The translations under genes were made by a program, and so were the position numbers. Positions 40,033 through 49,169 of a stretch of DNA of 64,000 bases are shown here, one piece after another. The notes below the pieces were generated by a model. That model saw only the letters and a program-made list of their open reading frames with translations, did not search any database and was not told where the DNA came from. Within the stretch, counting starts at the first letter, position 1. The number at the start of each line of letters is the position of its first letter. This stretch comes from JAJCYL01 sp963664285 (GTDB taxonomy: Bacteria; Bacteroidota; Bacteroidia; Cytophagales; Cyclobacteriaceae): positions 1 to 64,000 of the forward strand of contig CAXXNX010000036.1 of NCBI GenBank assembly GCA_963664285.2, read 5' to 3'.

Positions 40033-41722
40033 CCCGAAAAATTCATGAGTAGACAATAACAAAACAGGCATAAATTGCTTATACGATGAGCATAGTTAGA
40101 CAATCCAAAATAAGCAATTAATTTATGCCTGAATATAAGGAAAAAGATACCGTATTTTATCGAGGAAAACAAGCTTCTAAATTTGATTTTTCAGCATCAG
40201 CGATTAGCTCAGACTGGAGCGATATTGTTAAGTGAAAAAGTAGAGAGAAAGACTGGTCTATTAAAAAGCTTCGCCGCACTGATTCCTGACTATCGAAACC
40301 CCTTTTTGGATCGAATACACTTATGAAGAAATGCTTCGCCAACGGGTGTTTTTAATGATGCAGGGCTATCTGGATTGCAATGACGAACAAAAACTCCGAT
40401 AGGATCCGGTGATCCGTAAAGTAGTTAGATAGCGGATTATGTAGATCCCAGCCTACTTTAAGTCGATTTGAAAACAAGGCCGATCGGAGTCTGATCTACC
40501 AGATGAGTCAATGGTTTGTAGACAAGTTATGTAGAGGAGTTGAAAGAGAAGACTGGTCAAATCATCATTGATGTAGATGGTACCAATGATCCCTACTCAT
40601 ACCAGTTATCACCAACAACTCAGTTTGTATAATGGCTATTATGGACAGACTACGTTGTAGCCATGAGTTGTTCTTTAAGGACGGGAACACCGGTCAGGTC
40701 ATTTTACCAGTACTACGTCCGGGCAATTGTCACTCCAACAAATCCGTTTGTACAAGCCTTATTGAAAAGGATTGTCATTACCGGCTTCAGAAAAAAACTG
40801 CCCTCAGTAAAGACCTTATTCGAGCGGATAGTGGCTTTTCAGGAGCATCTTTTTATCTGGATAGCTAAGCAGTTTAAGACCTTCAATTTTGTTTACAGGT
40901 ATTAGTAGTAATGAAGTTTTAAAGACTTTTACCAAACAGACTATCATTGAAGTAAAAAAGGAATATGCTTCAAAAATCATCAAACTCTGGCCAAGAGTTT
41001 GTTGGCCCGTTTACTTACCAGTACCAAAAGCTGGGATCGTTCTGAAAAGCTGTAACGCCAAAGTGGAGATTCTACCGGAAAAGGAATGAATGTCCGTTAC
41101 TTTGTGAGCAACTTCCATGAAGCGATGACCGCTCAACAGATTTACTTTGATTTTTATGTCAAGCGAGGTGATGCCAGTGAAAATCGAATAAAGGAACTCA
41201 AAAACATGACTTTTTCCGACCGGCTTATCCTGTCATCGCTACAGGGCCAATTTCATGCGTTTAATCATCGCTACCCTCTGTTATTAAATGTTCTGGCAAG
41301 ATTAAATTATTAATTGCCAAAACAAAGACACCACTTTGCTAAACGATGGCAAGTGGACAATATCCGGCTTTACCTGATGAAGGTTGGGGCGTGCCTGAAT
41401 CCCAAGGAAAAGATCATGCTGACAATACAATTCTCAAGAGCCTTTAGATATCAATACCTGCTAGGCGATTTGACTTATTGGTGAACTGACCGATCAGTTG
41501 AAACAGTTTGGCATTAATCAAAAAAATGTTCTTCCATAAGAACGTCAATAGAGCTTTGACTGAAAATTGAAAAATTCTAACAAAAAAATGCTCTAATGTC
41601 CTTTGAAATCCAGACTTCACCTGGCGTTGATTTTTCAAATTAATACATACACTCCAATCAAAATTAGTTAGCAACCTTATTATTAATCCCAAGTAATTGG
41701 TGGCCTATGAATAATGTTAGGG
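40033..41722 (+). mobile_element. IS1380-family element, copy 6, with scattered small insertions
   Basis: TTAA at 40029-40032 and 41723-41726. 1690 bp, 69 bp longer than the intact element. Typical changes against the reference are single or few added bases (for example TCATGAGTAG for TCATAGTAG, CAGACTGGAGC for CAGACGGAGC). The transposase frame is broken many times. Its right TTAA is shared with copy 7, giving a head-to-tail tandem. Confidence 0.9.
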
Positions 41723-41811
41723 TTAACCCGAAAAATTCATAGTAGACAATAAAAAACAGGCATAAATTGCTTATATTGAGATAGTTAGACAACAAAATAA
41801 GCAATTAATTT

Positions 41812-43129
41812 ATGCCTGAATATAAGGAAAAAGATACCGTATTTTATCGAGGAAAACAAGCTTTTAAATTTGATTTTTCAGCATCAGCGATTAGCTCAGA
41901 CGGAGCGATATTGTTAAGTGAAAAAGTAGAGAGAAAGACTGGTCTATTAAAAAGCTTCGCCGCACTGATTCCTGACTATCGAAACCCCTTTTTTATCGAA
42001 TACACTTATGAAGAAATGCTTCGCCAACGGGTGTTTTTAATGATGCAGGGCTATCAGGATTGCAATGACGAACAAAAAACTCCGAGAGGATCCGGTGATC
42101 CGTAAAGTACTAGATAGCGGATTATGTTCCCAGCCTACTTTAAGTCGATTTGAAAACAAGGCCGATCGGAGTCTGATCTACCAGATGAGTCAATGGTTTG
42201 TAGACCGTTATGTAGAGGAGTTGAAAGAGAAGACTGGTCAAATCATCATTGATGTAGATGGTACCGATGACCCTACTCATGGATCCCAACAACTCAGTTT
42301 GTATAATGGCTATTATGGACAGACTATGTACCATGAGTTGTTCTTTAAGGACGGGAACACCGGTCAGGTCATTTTACCAGTACTACGTCCGGGCAATTGT
42401 CACTCCAACAAATGGTTTGTGGCCTTATTGAAAAGGATTGTCATTAAAATCAGAAAAAAACTGCCCTCAGTAAAGATCCTTATTCGAGCGGATAGTGGCT
42501 TTTCAGGAGCATCTTTTTATCGGATAGCTAAGCAGTTTGACCTTCAATTTTGTTTAGGTATTAGTAGTAATGAAGTTTTAAAGACTTTTACCAAACAGAC
42601 TATCATTGAAGTAAAAAAGGAATATGCTTCAAAAATCATCAAACATCAAGAGTTTGTTGGCCCGTTTACTTACCAGGCCAAAAGCTGGGATCGTTCTGAA
42701 AAGCTGTACGCCAAAGTGGAGTCTACCGGAAAAGGAATGAATGTCCGTTACTTTGTGAGCAACTTTGAAGCGATGACCGCTCAACAGATTTACTTTGATT
42801 TTTATGTCAAGCGAGGTGATGCCAGTGAAAATCGAATAAAGGAACTCAAAAACATGACTTATTCCGACCGGCTTTCCTGTCATCGCTACTGGGCCAATTT
42901 CATGCGTTTAATCATCGCTACCCTCTGTTATGAAATGTTCCGGCAGATTAAATTATTAATTGCCAAAACAAAACACCACTTTGCTAAACGATGGCAAGTG
43001 GACAATATCCGGCTTTACCTGATGAAGGTTGGGGCGTGCCTGAAAGAAAGGAAAAGATCATTGACAATACAATTCTCAAGAGCCTTTAGATATCAATACC
43101 TGCTGGGCGATTTGCTTACGGTGAACTGA
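41812..43129 (+). pseudogene. IS1380-family transposase, frameshifted
   Basis: One extra A in the run near 42074-42079 (CAAAAAACTCC) shifts the frame after DCNDEQK. The downstream 350 codons, with all three catalytic acidic residues, are otherwise normal. Confidence 0.9.
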
Positions 43130-43214
43130 CCGATCAGTTAAACAGTTTGGTTTAATCAAAAAAATGTTCTTCCATAAGAACACAATAGAGCTTTGACTGA
43201 AAATTGAAAAATTC

Positions 43215-44289
43215 GGCTAAGTTCTAAATAACACAGCAATTATTATTATCTTCGCTATATGATATCAAGTCAAGAGATCAAAAATTTATTTGCACAATTG
43301 CCGATAAGTTCCCAAACCGAATTGTTGGATGAGTTGCTCCAGGAGCAGGAATTACAAGGCAAAGTATTGATTGCCGCTCAACAACAAATAGCAGAGAAAA
43401 GAAAGAAGAAACCCTGTCCAAATTGCACAAGCGAGAAGGTATATAAGAGGGGCAGACAAAAAGGTGTGCAGATGTATCAGTGCAATGAATGTAAAAGATG
43501 GTACAGTGAAACAACAGGGACACCTTTGTATGACATCAAGCTTAAATCAAAATGGCAATCTTATCTGCGCTGTATGGAGCAGGGCATGCCGATAAAAAAG
43601 ATAGCAAAACAAATCGGAATAAGCATCCAGACAAGCTTCGACTGGCGGCATAAGATATTGAGTTCACTAAATGAGTTTGTTCCCGAACAGTTATCCTCGG
43701 AAGTAGAATGTGATGAATTGGAACTGGCACTTAACAACAAGGGCAGTCGAAATTTAGATAGGGCAGCAAGAAAGAGGGGAAACGATTTCATACGGAATAT
43801 GGGAAAGGAAGAGGTCACAGTTGTCCAGGTAGTAACAGCGGTTGAACGCAAAGGGGAGAAGTACCTTAAAGCTGTTGCATCAAAACGGCTGAGCAAAGAA
43901 GAAATTTCAAAGGCATTGGATGGGAAGTTGGCCTACGGTGCAACCTTGATTACAGATAAGCACCCTTCTTATAAGGCTTTTGCCAAAGACAACCCCTCCA
44001 TAAAGCACAAAGCGCTATTGGCCAAAGATCATGTGGATAGAGATGATAAAACAATCCATCTGCAAAAAGTAAACAATGTTCACACTCAACTTAGGACATT
44101 CTTACGCCCATTCAATGGTGTCAGTTCCAAATATTTGCAAAACTACCTGAATTGGTATGCTTATGCTGACCGAATAAGAGAGAGTAAAACAACTTTGAAA
44201 CAATGGTTTCTGACTATGCTATTAACGGATCAAGCCTATCATCTGTATGAGCTATTTAAACAAAATGCTGTTATAATTAGAACTTAGCT
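43215..44289 (+). mobile_element. IS1595-family element, complete
   Basis: 1075 bp. Left end GGCTAAGTTCTAA, right end read inward AGCTAAGTTCTAA. Flanked by an exact 8-bp duplication AAAAATTC (43207-43214, 44290-44297), the size expected for IS1595. The target is the 3' non-coding part of IS1380 copy 7. Confidence 0.95.
43259..44287 (+). CDS. IS1595-family transposase
   Basis: 342 residues. N-terminal zinc ribbon (CPNCTSEKVYKRGRQKGVQMYQCNEC split around residues 53-77), a helix-turn-helix (MPIKKIAKQIGISIQTSFDWR), then the ISXO2-type catalytic domain with ECDELELAL, TLITDKHPSYKAFAK and the late RTFLRPFNGVSSKYLQNYLN segment. The only intact one of three copies here. Confidence 0.93.
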   Translation: MISSQEIKNLFAQLPISSQTELLDELLQEQELQGKVLIAAQQQIAEKRKKKPCPNCTSEKVYKRGRQKGVQMYQCNECKRWYSETTGTPLYDIKLKSKWQSYLRCMEQGMPIKKIAKQIGISIQTSFDWRHKILSSLNEFVPEQLSSEVECDELELALNNKGSRNLDRAARKRGNDFIRNMGKEEVTVVQVVTAVERKGEKYLKAVASKRLSKEEISKALDGKLAYGATLITDKHPSYKAFAKDNPSIKHKALLAKDHVDRDDKTIHLQKVNNVHTQLRTFLRPFNGVSSKYLQNYLNWYAYADRIRESKTTLKQWFLTMLLTDQAYHLYELFKQNAVIIRT

Positions 44290-44490
44290 AAAAATTCTAA
44301 CAAAAAAACGCTCTAATGTCCTTTGAAATCCAGAAACCTGGTTGATCTTCAAATTAATACATACACTCCAATCAAAAATAGTTAGCAACCCATTATTAAT
44401 CCCAAAATTGGTGGCCTATGAATAATGCGGGTTAAATGATATGCTTCCATTTTTTAATACCTATTTGAACTTTGAATGACTTGAACATGC

Positions 44491-44570
44491 TACAACGCAA
44501 GCTATCAAATCATGGTCACACAAAACTTACACACAAACCAAAACCACGCTTGATAGCAATAACGTTAGCT
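44491..44570 (+). other. attC-like site before cassette gene A
   Basis: Imperfect inverted arms: CAACGCAAGCTATCAA on the left and TTGATAGCAATAACGTTAG on the right (GCTATCAA pairs exactly). The right side ends in GTTAGCT (44564-44570), close to the integron GTTRRRY core. The gene start follows 9 bp later, as in integron cassettes. Confidence 0.45.
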
Positions 44571-44579
44571 ACCAGTACC

Positions 44580-45485
44580 ATGCCGCAAATAGATTTAGAT
44601 AAATTATCAAGTCTGTTGAATCAACATTATTCTGATGATATAAATAAGAATAGAGATTCTCTATATGAACTTTTGGAGGCGATGGGAGACCTTTCCGGAA
44701 GTTTACATCAAGCTAAGATTAAAGTGAAATCATGGGAATATTATTTTGAGACTTTAATACATAAAATACTATTTCATTCTTATAGTATCTGTGAGCTATC
44801 TAAAGGAATTGATATCAAATCAGACCGACTTAAGAACAAGGTGGAAATCATAGATTTTCCATCGCTGTTTATTCTAACCAGAGCTTCCCTGGAATCATTC
44901 TTAACATTTAGCCATATTTATATGGGTGACATCCCAGAAGAGGAGAAATTTTTCAGATTTAAACTTTGGGAGGTTTCAGGGCTCTTAGCACGTCAAGGAT
45001 TTGATACTGGTAGTAGTGAAGAATTGGAGAAGAAGAAAAATTTTGAAAAGGAATCAATACTCAAAATTCGAGAGGAAATTGAAAATCATCCGAAGTTTTC
45101 AGAGTTGGGTAAGCCACAATTAAGAAAGCTTAACACATATGGACTTCCAAGAGTAGACAGCTGGAACAAGATGATTGAGGACAGTCCTCTTAACACGAAT
45201 TTCTTTGGAAGCATTTACAAGTTGTTTTCCAATTATGCTCATTCAGAATATTTAAGTGTGCTTCAGATTAAACAGTCCAATTTGAACGTTTCCAACAGTG
45301 AAGCAATTTCGAATGCAATCTTATCAATGACGGTAATTAGACAACTTGTATGTTTGATTATCGAATGGTTGATCAAAAATTACAAATCAGCAGAAATTAT
45401 ATCAAATACTTTTCCTCAACATCTTAATGCTGGAATTAAGATATGGGCGAATATCGCAAGAGGAACTGAAAATACCAGTAGCTAA
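44580..45485 (+). CDS. Uncharacterised protein, probable gene cassette A
   Basis: 301 residues, starting MPQIDLDKLSSLLNQHY. No signal peptide. The middle reads FILTRASLESFLTF, FRFKLWEVSGLLARQGF, and later SNYAHSEYLSVLQIK, an arrangement I associate with helical proteins of the DUF5677 kind; function unknown. ATG 44580 is preferred over the longer frame from 44472 because the extra 36 codons run across the attC-like site. The stop overlaps AGCTAA, complementary to the cassette's TTAGCT start, and is followed by AACAATTA. Codon use is AT-rich and the gene has no operon partner. Confidence 0.65.
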   Translation: MPQIDLDKLSSLLNQHYSDDINKNRDSLYELLEAMGDLSGSLHQAKIKVKSWEYYFETLIHKILFHSYSICELSKGIDIKSDRLKNKVEIIDFPSLFILTRASLESFLTFSHIYMGDIPEEEKFFRFKLWEVSGLLARQGFDTGSSEELEKKKNFEKESILKIREEIENHPKFSELGKPQLRKLNTYGLPRVDSWNKMIEDSPLNTNFFGSIYKLFSNYAHSEYLSVLQIKQSNLNVSNSEAISNAILSMTVIRQLVCLIIEWLIKNYKSAEIISNTFPQHLNAGIKIWANIARGTENTSS

Positions 45486-45572
45486 AACAATTAGGTGACA
45501 AACACAGTGGAGTCACTAGCAGATATTCAGTGGGTCAGCATGTGGCCACTGTGTTTTCGGCTGGTGTTGACC
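45480..45572 (+). other. attC-like site after cassette gene A
   Basis: Begins AGCTAAAACAATTAG, contains a perfect 11-bp inverted repeat (AAACACAGTGG at 45500-45510, complement at 45546-45556) and ends at GTTGACC (45566-45572), where the IS91-like module begins. Confidence 0.4.
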
Positions 45573-45836
45573 AACCCTAAACTGGCAGGTTACCGAGCTT
45601 TGTACTGTGTAGTTTCAATAAAGTTTCGATTACCCTTTCCTTCACCCTAAAGGCAACAGAAAAGTAGTGGGTTGGCCACTTTTCGGTTTTCCTGGACCAT
45701 TTCAGGTCAGATGATGTAATGATGAAGAGCGTATTGTGGCTATTTTTCAGGATTTCAAGAGGGTTTGCTAATTTTTGAGCATATCTGTCCTGCATTCTCT
45801 GTTGAGATATTCTTTTGTCAATATGTATTTTGCTAG

Positions 45837-47010
45837 TCAGCATGCAACAGGCATAGCTGGTGAGCCCCTTGGCCTGGGAGTTTCTGAAATGGTGACCAAC
45901 AGACCGGTCCCGCATTCTGTGCAAAGGTGGATGTCAACACCGGTGGTAATGTATATCACATCTCTGACCGTGTACTTGACTTTTTCTTTTCCCACTACAC
46001 CCAAGTTGTTCCGTGCCTTTCGGAGTTGTGCGGTTTTTACCCGGGTGGCAAAGATGCCATAATGCCTGATCTTGCAGTACCCTTTGGGTAACACATGCAA
46101 TAGAAACCTTCCGATGAACCGTTCCCCGGTAAGAGTGAGTGTTTGCTTGCGGTTGGCCTCTCGATCAAGGTAGGAGAAGGTTACGTTTTTATCGTCCATT
46201 GTCAGTATCCGGTAGTTGCTGATGGCAATGCGGTGAGTAATACCTGCCCAGATACTCTAAAACTGTTGCCGGGTTACCCAAAGGGTCCTTGGCATAGACC
46301 ACCCATTGCTTCTCATAGAGGCTGCGCTTCAACTCCCAAAACTCACCCTTATCCTGCAGGTAGCTTAGCTTGCCTTCCAAAGTGAGCTGACCGGTTTTAT
46401 AATAATGGACGATTTTCTCCATCATCTTTCCCCTGAAAGTTTGAGCCAGGGCTTCTACATGGAATAGGAAGTCACCATCACTTTTGGTAGCCTTCCACTT
46501 ACGGTCTGCGGTAATACCTCCTGCCGGTACAATGCAGTGGATATGTGGGTGGTATAATAGTGTCTGCGTCCAGCTATGCAGCACACCTATCATTCCCATG
46601 CTGGCCTCTAACCTTTGTTTAGGGTCTTTGGAAAACGTTTCAATGGTTTGCCATGCGCATTTGAACAGCAGGTTGTATAGCAGCTTTTTGTTTTGCAGGC
46701 AGATATCCCTTAGCTGCGAGGGCAAGGTAAAAACCACATGAAAGTGTTTGACCGGCAAAAGGTCATGGTTACGTTCCAGTATCCACTTCTCCTTCTTCAC
46801 TCCCTGGCAGCCCGGGCAGCCGCGGTTGCCACAACTATTGTAATGGACCTTGATGTCCCCACATTGTGTGCAGGCGGTCACATGGCTACCTAAATGTTGC
46901 GTTTTACATGCCTTGATGTCATTGATGAGCTTTAGCTGATCTAGACTTACGGGATCTTTTTCCAGAAATGCACTGCCAAACCGGTGCATCACTTCAGCCA
47001 GGGTAGCCAT
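45837..47010 (-). pseudogene. IS91-family (HUH, Y2) transposase, frameshifted
   Basis: N-terminal zinc-binding domain (CKTQHLGSHVTACTQCG, CGNRGCPGCQG). The HUH region includes HPHIHCIVPAGG, and a Tyr-containing stretch follows (LEYLGRY). An extra T near 46245 turns GRYTHRIAIS into GRYYSPHC and stops the frame. The continuation (NYRILTMDD, then FIGRFLLHVLPKG YCKIRHYGIF) runs to 45837. About 390 residues if repaired. Confidence 0.85.
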
Positions 47011-47883
47011 TTATGTCTGTAGCCATCGGTCCAGCGGACTAAAGGCCCTTGTCAGGGGTACCTCACTGACATGCAGGTAAACCATGGTGGTATTGATACT
47101 GCTATGACCCAAAAGGTATTGGAGGGTCCTTGATGTTCATTCCCTCTTCCAGGGCATGGGAGGCAAAGCAGTGCCTGAGGATGTGTAGGTTTACCTCCCC
47201 CTGGTGATACCAGCCCGTTTTGTTGCTGCAACCATGGCGTGACGTAATCCTGCGGCACTCATTCGTTCACCGGGAGTCCTCCCGTTGAACAGGTAATTCT
47301 CCGGGCGGTAGGCTTGGTAATAGGACCTCAGTTCAGGTAGTAGTTTTTTTGATAGTACCGTAAATCGGTCTTTGTCACCTTTACCTTTGTTGATGCGGAT
47401 GCGGTATTTACCATCATCGGTGATGATGTCCTCGATTTTAAGGTGTAGCAACTCGTTACGCCTTAGCCCCGACGAATAGAGCAGCTGAAACATCATCCGA
47501 TGTTTCTTGTTTTCACAGTTATTGAATAGCCGGGCAAGTTCCTCCCTGCTAATGATTTGCGGAAGAGAGGGTTTCTCTTTTGGGTAGGGAATCAACAGTG
47601 CAAACTCCTTGGCCTGAAGGAGATGCCCATAAAACCAGCGAAAAGCCGCAACATAAATCTTGATGGTTCGCCACCCACGTTGCTGCTCTTGCTGAAGGTC
47701 GTTGAGAAAGTCGATTACCTGGTCAATGTCCAACTCATCCGGATGTTGTTGATGGTAATCCATCAACGTTTTAACACTACGCACATAGTTGCGTATAGTC
47801 TGTTCGCTACGGTTGGATACTCGCAGCCTTCTCTCAAGGCTGACCAATGTTTTTTCACCTCGATCTGTTTTTGAAATCTTCAT
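47011..47883 (-). pseudogene. Tyrosine recombinase (XerC/integrase type), two frameshifts
   Basis: N-terminal SAM-like core-binding domain (EQTIRNYVRSVKTLMDYHQ), then the catalytic domain with Arg in LLYSSGLRRNELLHL and Lys in NKGKGDKDRF. A shift near 47200 interrupts the run into LHILRHCFASHALEEG (HxxR box), and an extra base near 47122 interrupts LQYLLGHSSINTTMVYLHV (His and nucleophile Tyr). Repaired, it is about 290 residues. It lies directly upstream of the IS91 transposase and diverges from cassette gene C. It lacks the obvious extra motif of integron integrases. Confidence 0.85.
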
Positions 47884-47911
47884 AATCTTTAATCTTTAGT
47901 TATGAAGATTT
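47874..47911. repeat. 12-bp inverted repeat over the recombinase start codon
   Basis: AAATCTTCATAA (47874-47885) and its exact complement TTATGAAGATTT (47900-47911). The left arm contains the recombinase ATG (minus strand). Could be an operator, a hairpin or a recombinase binding site. Confidence 0.8.
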
Positions 47912-47957
47912 AAACAGCTACCGATGATTTACAGCCGCATTGCTACCTTTAGGTTTG

Positions 47958-48072
47958 GTTCAACAAAATGTATAGTGAATGCGCTTTCGAGCTATTTTCA
48001 ACTATTCCAGTAATTCGATGCTTTAGTGATATTGGAAAGTGTGAGCGCACTCACCATACATAGACGTTATGG
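47958..48072 (+). other. attC-like site before cassette gene C
   Basis: GTTCAAC (47958-47964) fits RYYYAAC. GTATAGTGAATGCGCTTTC (47970-47988) pairs with GTGAGCGCACTCACCATAC (48041-48059) at 15 of 19 positions. The site ends in GTTATGG (48066-48072), 11 bases before the gene start. Confidence 0.5.
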
Positions 48073-48083
48073 AGTATTAGGGG

Positions 48084-49046
48084 ATGGAATTTTCATTACA
48101 AAAGTTAATGTCAATAAGAGCTGAAGCTGAAAGATTATACCCATTCCATCGCCCACATCAAGAACTCCACATTGAATTCTCACTCGCCTTTCACATAATA
48201 GTTGAGTTGATTGGAGTTGATATTGTAAACAGTTTTGAATTCCTTCTTCCTGAATCAACTGCACTAGACCGTAGTATCAAGAAAAAATTTTTAGGAACTA
48301 AACAACTTGGAGGGGTTGGAATGAGATTCGAAATATCAGGACCCGGAAATGCTGCGGCAATACAACGGATTCTGGTGCTGGCATACAACCTATTAAGATT
48401 ATCCGAGTCACCGGATGTGAAAAACTTTAATGAAATTATTAAGAAACTTAATGGGAAGTTGAGATCCGATGACTTTGAGAGAATAATATATGAGATTCAA
48501 ATAATTTCATATCTCCTACATAATAATTCTCAGATTGAAATCCTTAAACCGTTCAAAAAAAGAAAAACTCCAGATATCCAGTGCACCTTTAATAAACTAG
48601 ACTTTACAGCTGAATTCAAGTGCAATAAATACAAAGATTTGGACAAAATAACCGATTATGACTCCCGCACTCAGAGGGTTTTTCACAGATTGGAAGAAGG
48701 GTGTAAACAAATCCAAGACTATGGAGATTTCAAAGGAATCAGTGGTTTCGTTTACATCCAGTACATGAATAATATTCATTTTGAGGATGACAGAAAACAA
48801 ATGCTTCGAGACTTATTTGATATAATCGTAAAGTATCCAAGGGTCGACGGTGCATTTATAACTCTAGATATTTATCAGCCACAGAAATTAAATGCGAAGT
48901 TCAGATATACTGGACTTATAAAGGACCCAAATAAATACAAACAAGATGTAGTTGAATTGGTCAACCTTAAAAGAGATGAATTCAAGGTTGATTTTGAAGA
49001 GAGATTCTTAATGAAAAGAATAATGCGAGGTATAAACACTCCATAA
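48084..49046 (+). CDS. Uncharacterised protein with a PD-ExK-like motif, probable gene cassette C
   Basis: 320 residues, no signal peptide. Around residues 160-180 KTPDIQCTF is followed by DFTAEFKCNKY, i.e. PD-(spacer)-ExK as in the PD-(D/E)XK nuclease superfamily, preceded by a helix-rich region with IIYEIQIISYLL. The rest is unrecognised. The stop overlaps CCATAAC, the exact complement of GTTATGG before the gene, as expected for the two ends of one integron cassette, and AACAATTAAG follows. A nuclease role is an inference from one motif. Confidence 0.65.
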   Translation: MEFSLQKLMSIRAEAERLYPFHRPHQELHIEFSLAFHIIVELIGVDIVNSFEFLLPESTALDRSIKKKFLGTKQLGGVGMRFEISGPGNAAAIQRILVLAYNLLRLSESPDVKNFNEIIKKLNGKLRSDDFERIIYEIQIISYLLHNNSQIEILKPFKKRKTPDIQCTFNKLDFTAEFKCNKYKDLDKITDYDSRTQRVFHRLEEGCKQIQDYGDFKGISGFVYIQYMNNIHFEDDRKQMLRDLFDIIVKYPRVDGAFITLDIYQPQKLNAKFRYTGLIKDPNKYKQDVVELVNLKRDEFKVDFEERFLMKRIMRGINTP

Positions 49047-49122
49047 CAATTAAGCTTCAAACAAAAGTAAAAGCTTCAATGATGCGAAGTAAGGCTTTGG
49101 TTCATTAGAGCGGATGTTGGAC
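49041..49122 (+). other. attC-like site after cassette gene C
   Basis: Starts CCATAACAATTAAGCTTCAA, resembling the left part of classical attC sites (TAACAATTCGTTCAA). Ends GTTGGAC (49116-49122), an exact GTTRRRY. 82 bp. The internal arms pair only weakly. Confidence 0.45.
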
Positions 49123-49169
49123 TCTACCTACGGTAGCGGATAGTTGCTATGGATATTCAATAGAATTAG

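Larger units (their letters stand above)
41727..44431 (+). mobile_element. IS1380-family element, copy 7, interrupted by IS1595
   Basis: Directly follows copy 6 with only TTAA (41723-41726) between; right TTAA at 44432-44435. Subtracting IS1595 and its 8-bp duplication leaves 1622 bp, the normal length plus the extra A in the transposase. Confidence 0.93.
45566..47964 (-). mobile_element. IS91-like module: Y2 transposase plus tyrosine recombinase
   Basis: Bounded by imperfect inverted ends: GTTGACCAACCCTAAA on the left and TTTAGGTTTGGTTCAAC on the right (complement GTTGAACCAAACCTAAA). It holds a tyrosine recombinase and an IS91 transposase read leftward, stop and start abutting (TAAATG at 47008-47013). 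The ends coincide with the boundaries of the flanking attC-like sites. Confidence 0.6.

Noticed and set aside
44472..44579. 36-codon N-terminal extension of cassette gene A
   Set aside because: It runs across the attC-like palindrome and adds an unstructured basic stretch; ATG 44580 fits cassette layout.
47191..47883. The tyrosine recombinase as the integron integrase of the cassette array
   Set aside because: It is coupled to an IS91 transposase and bounded by that module's ends, and no integron-integrase-specific motif could be recognised.
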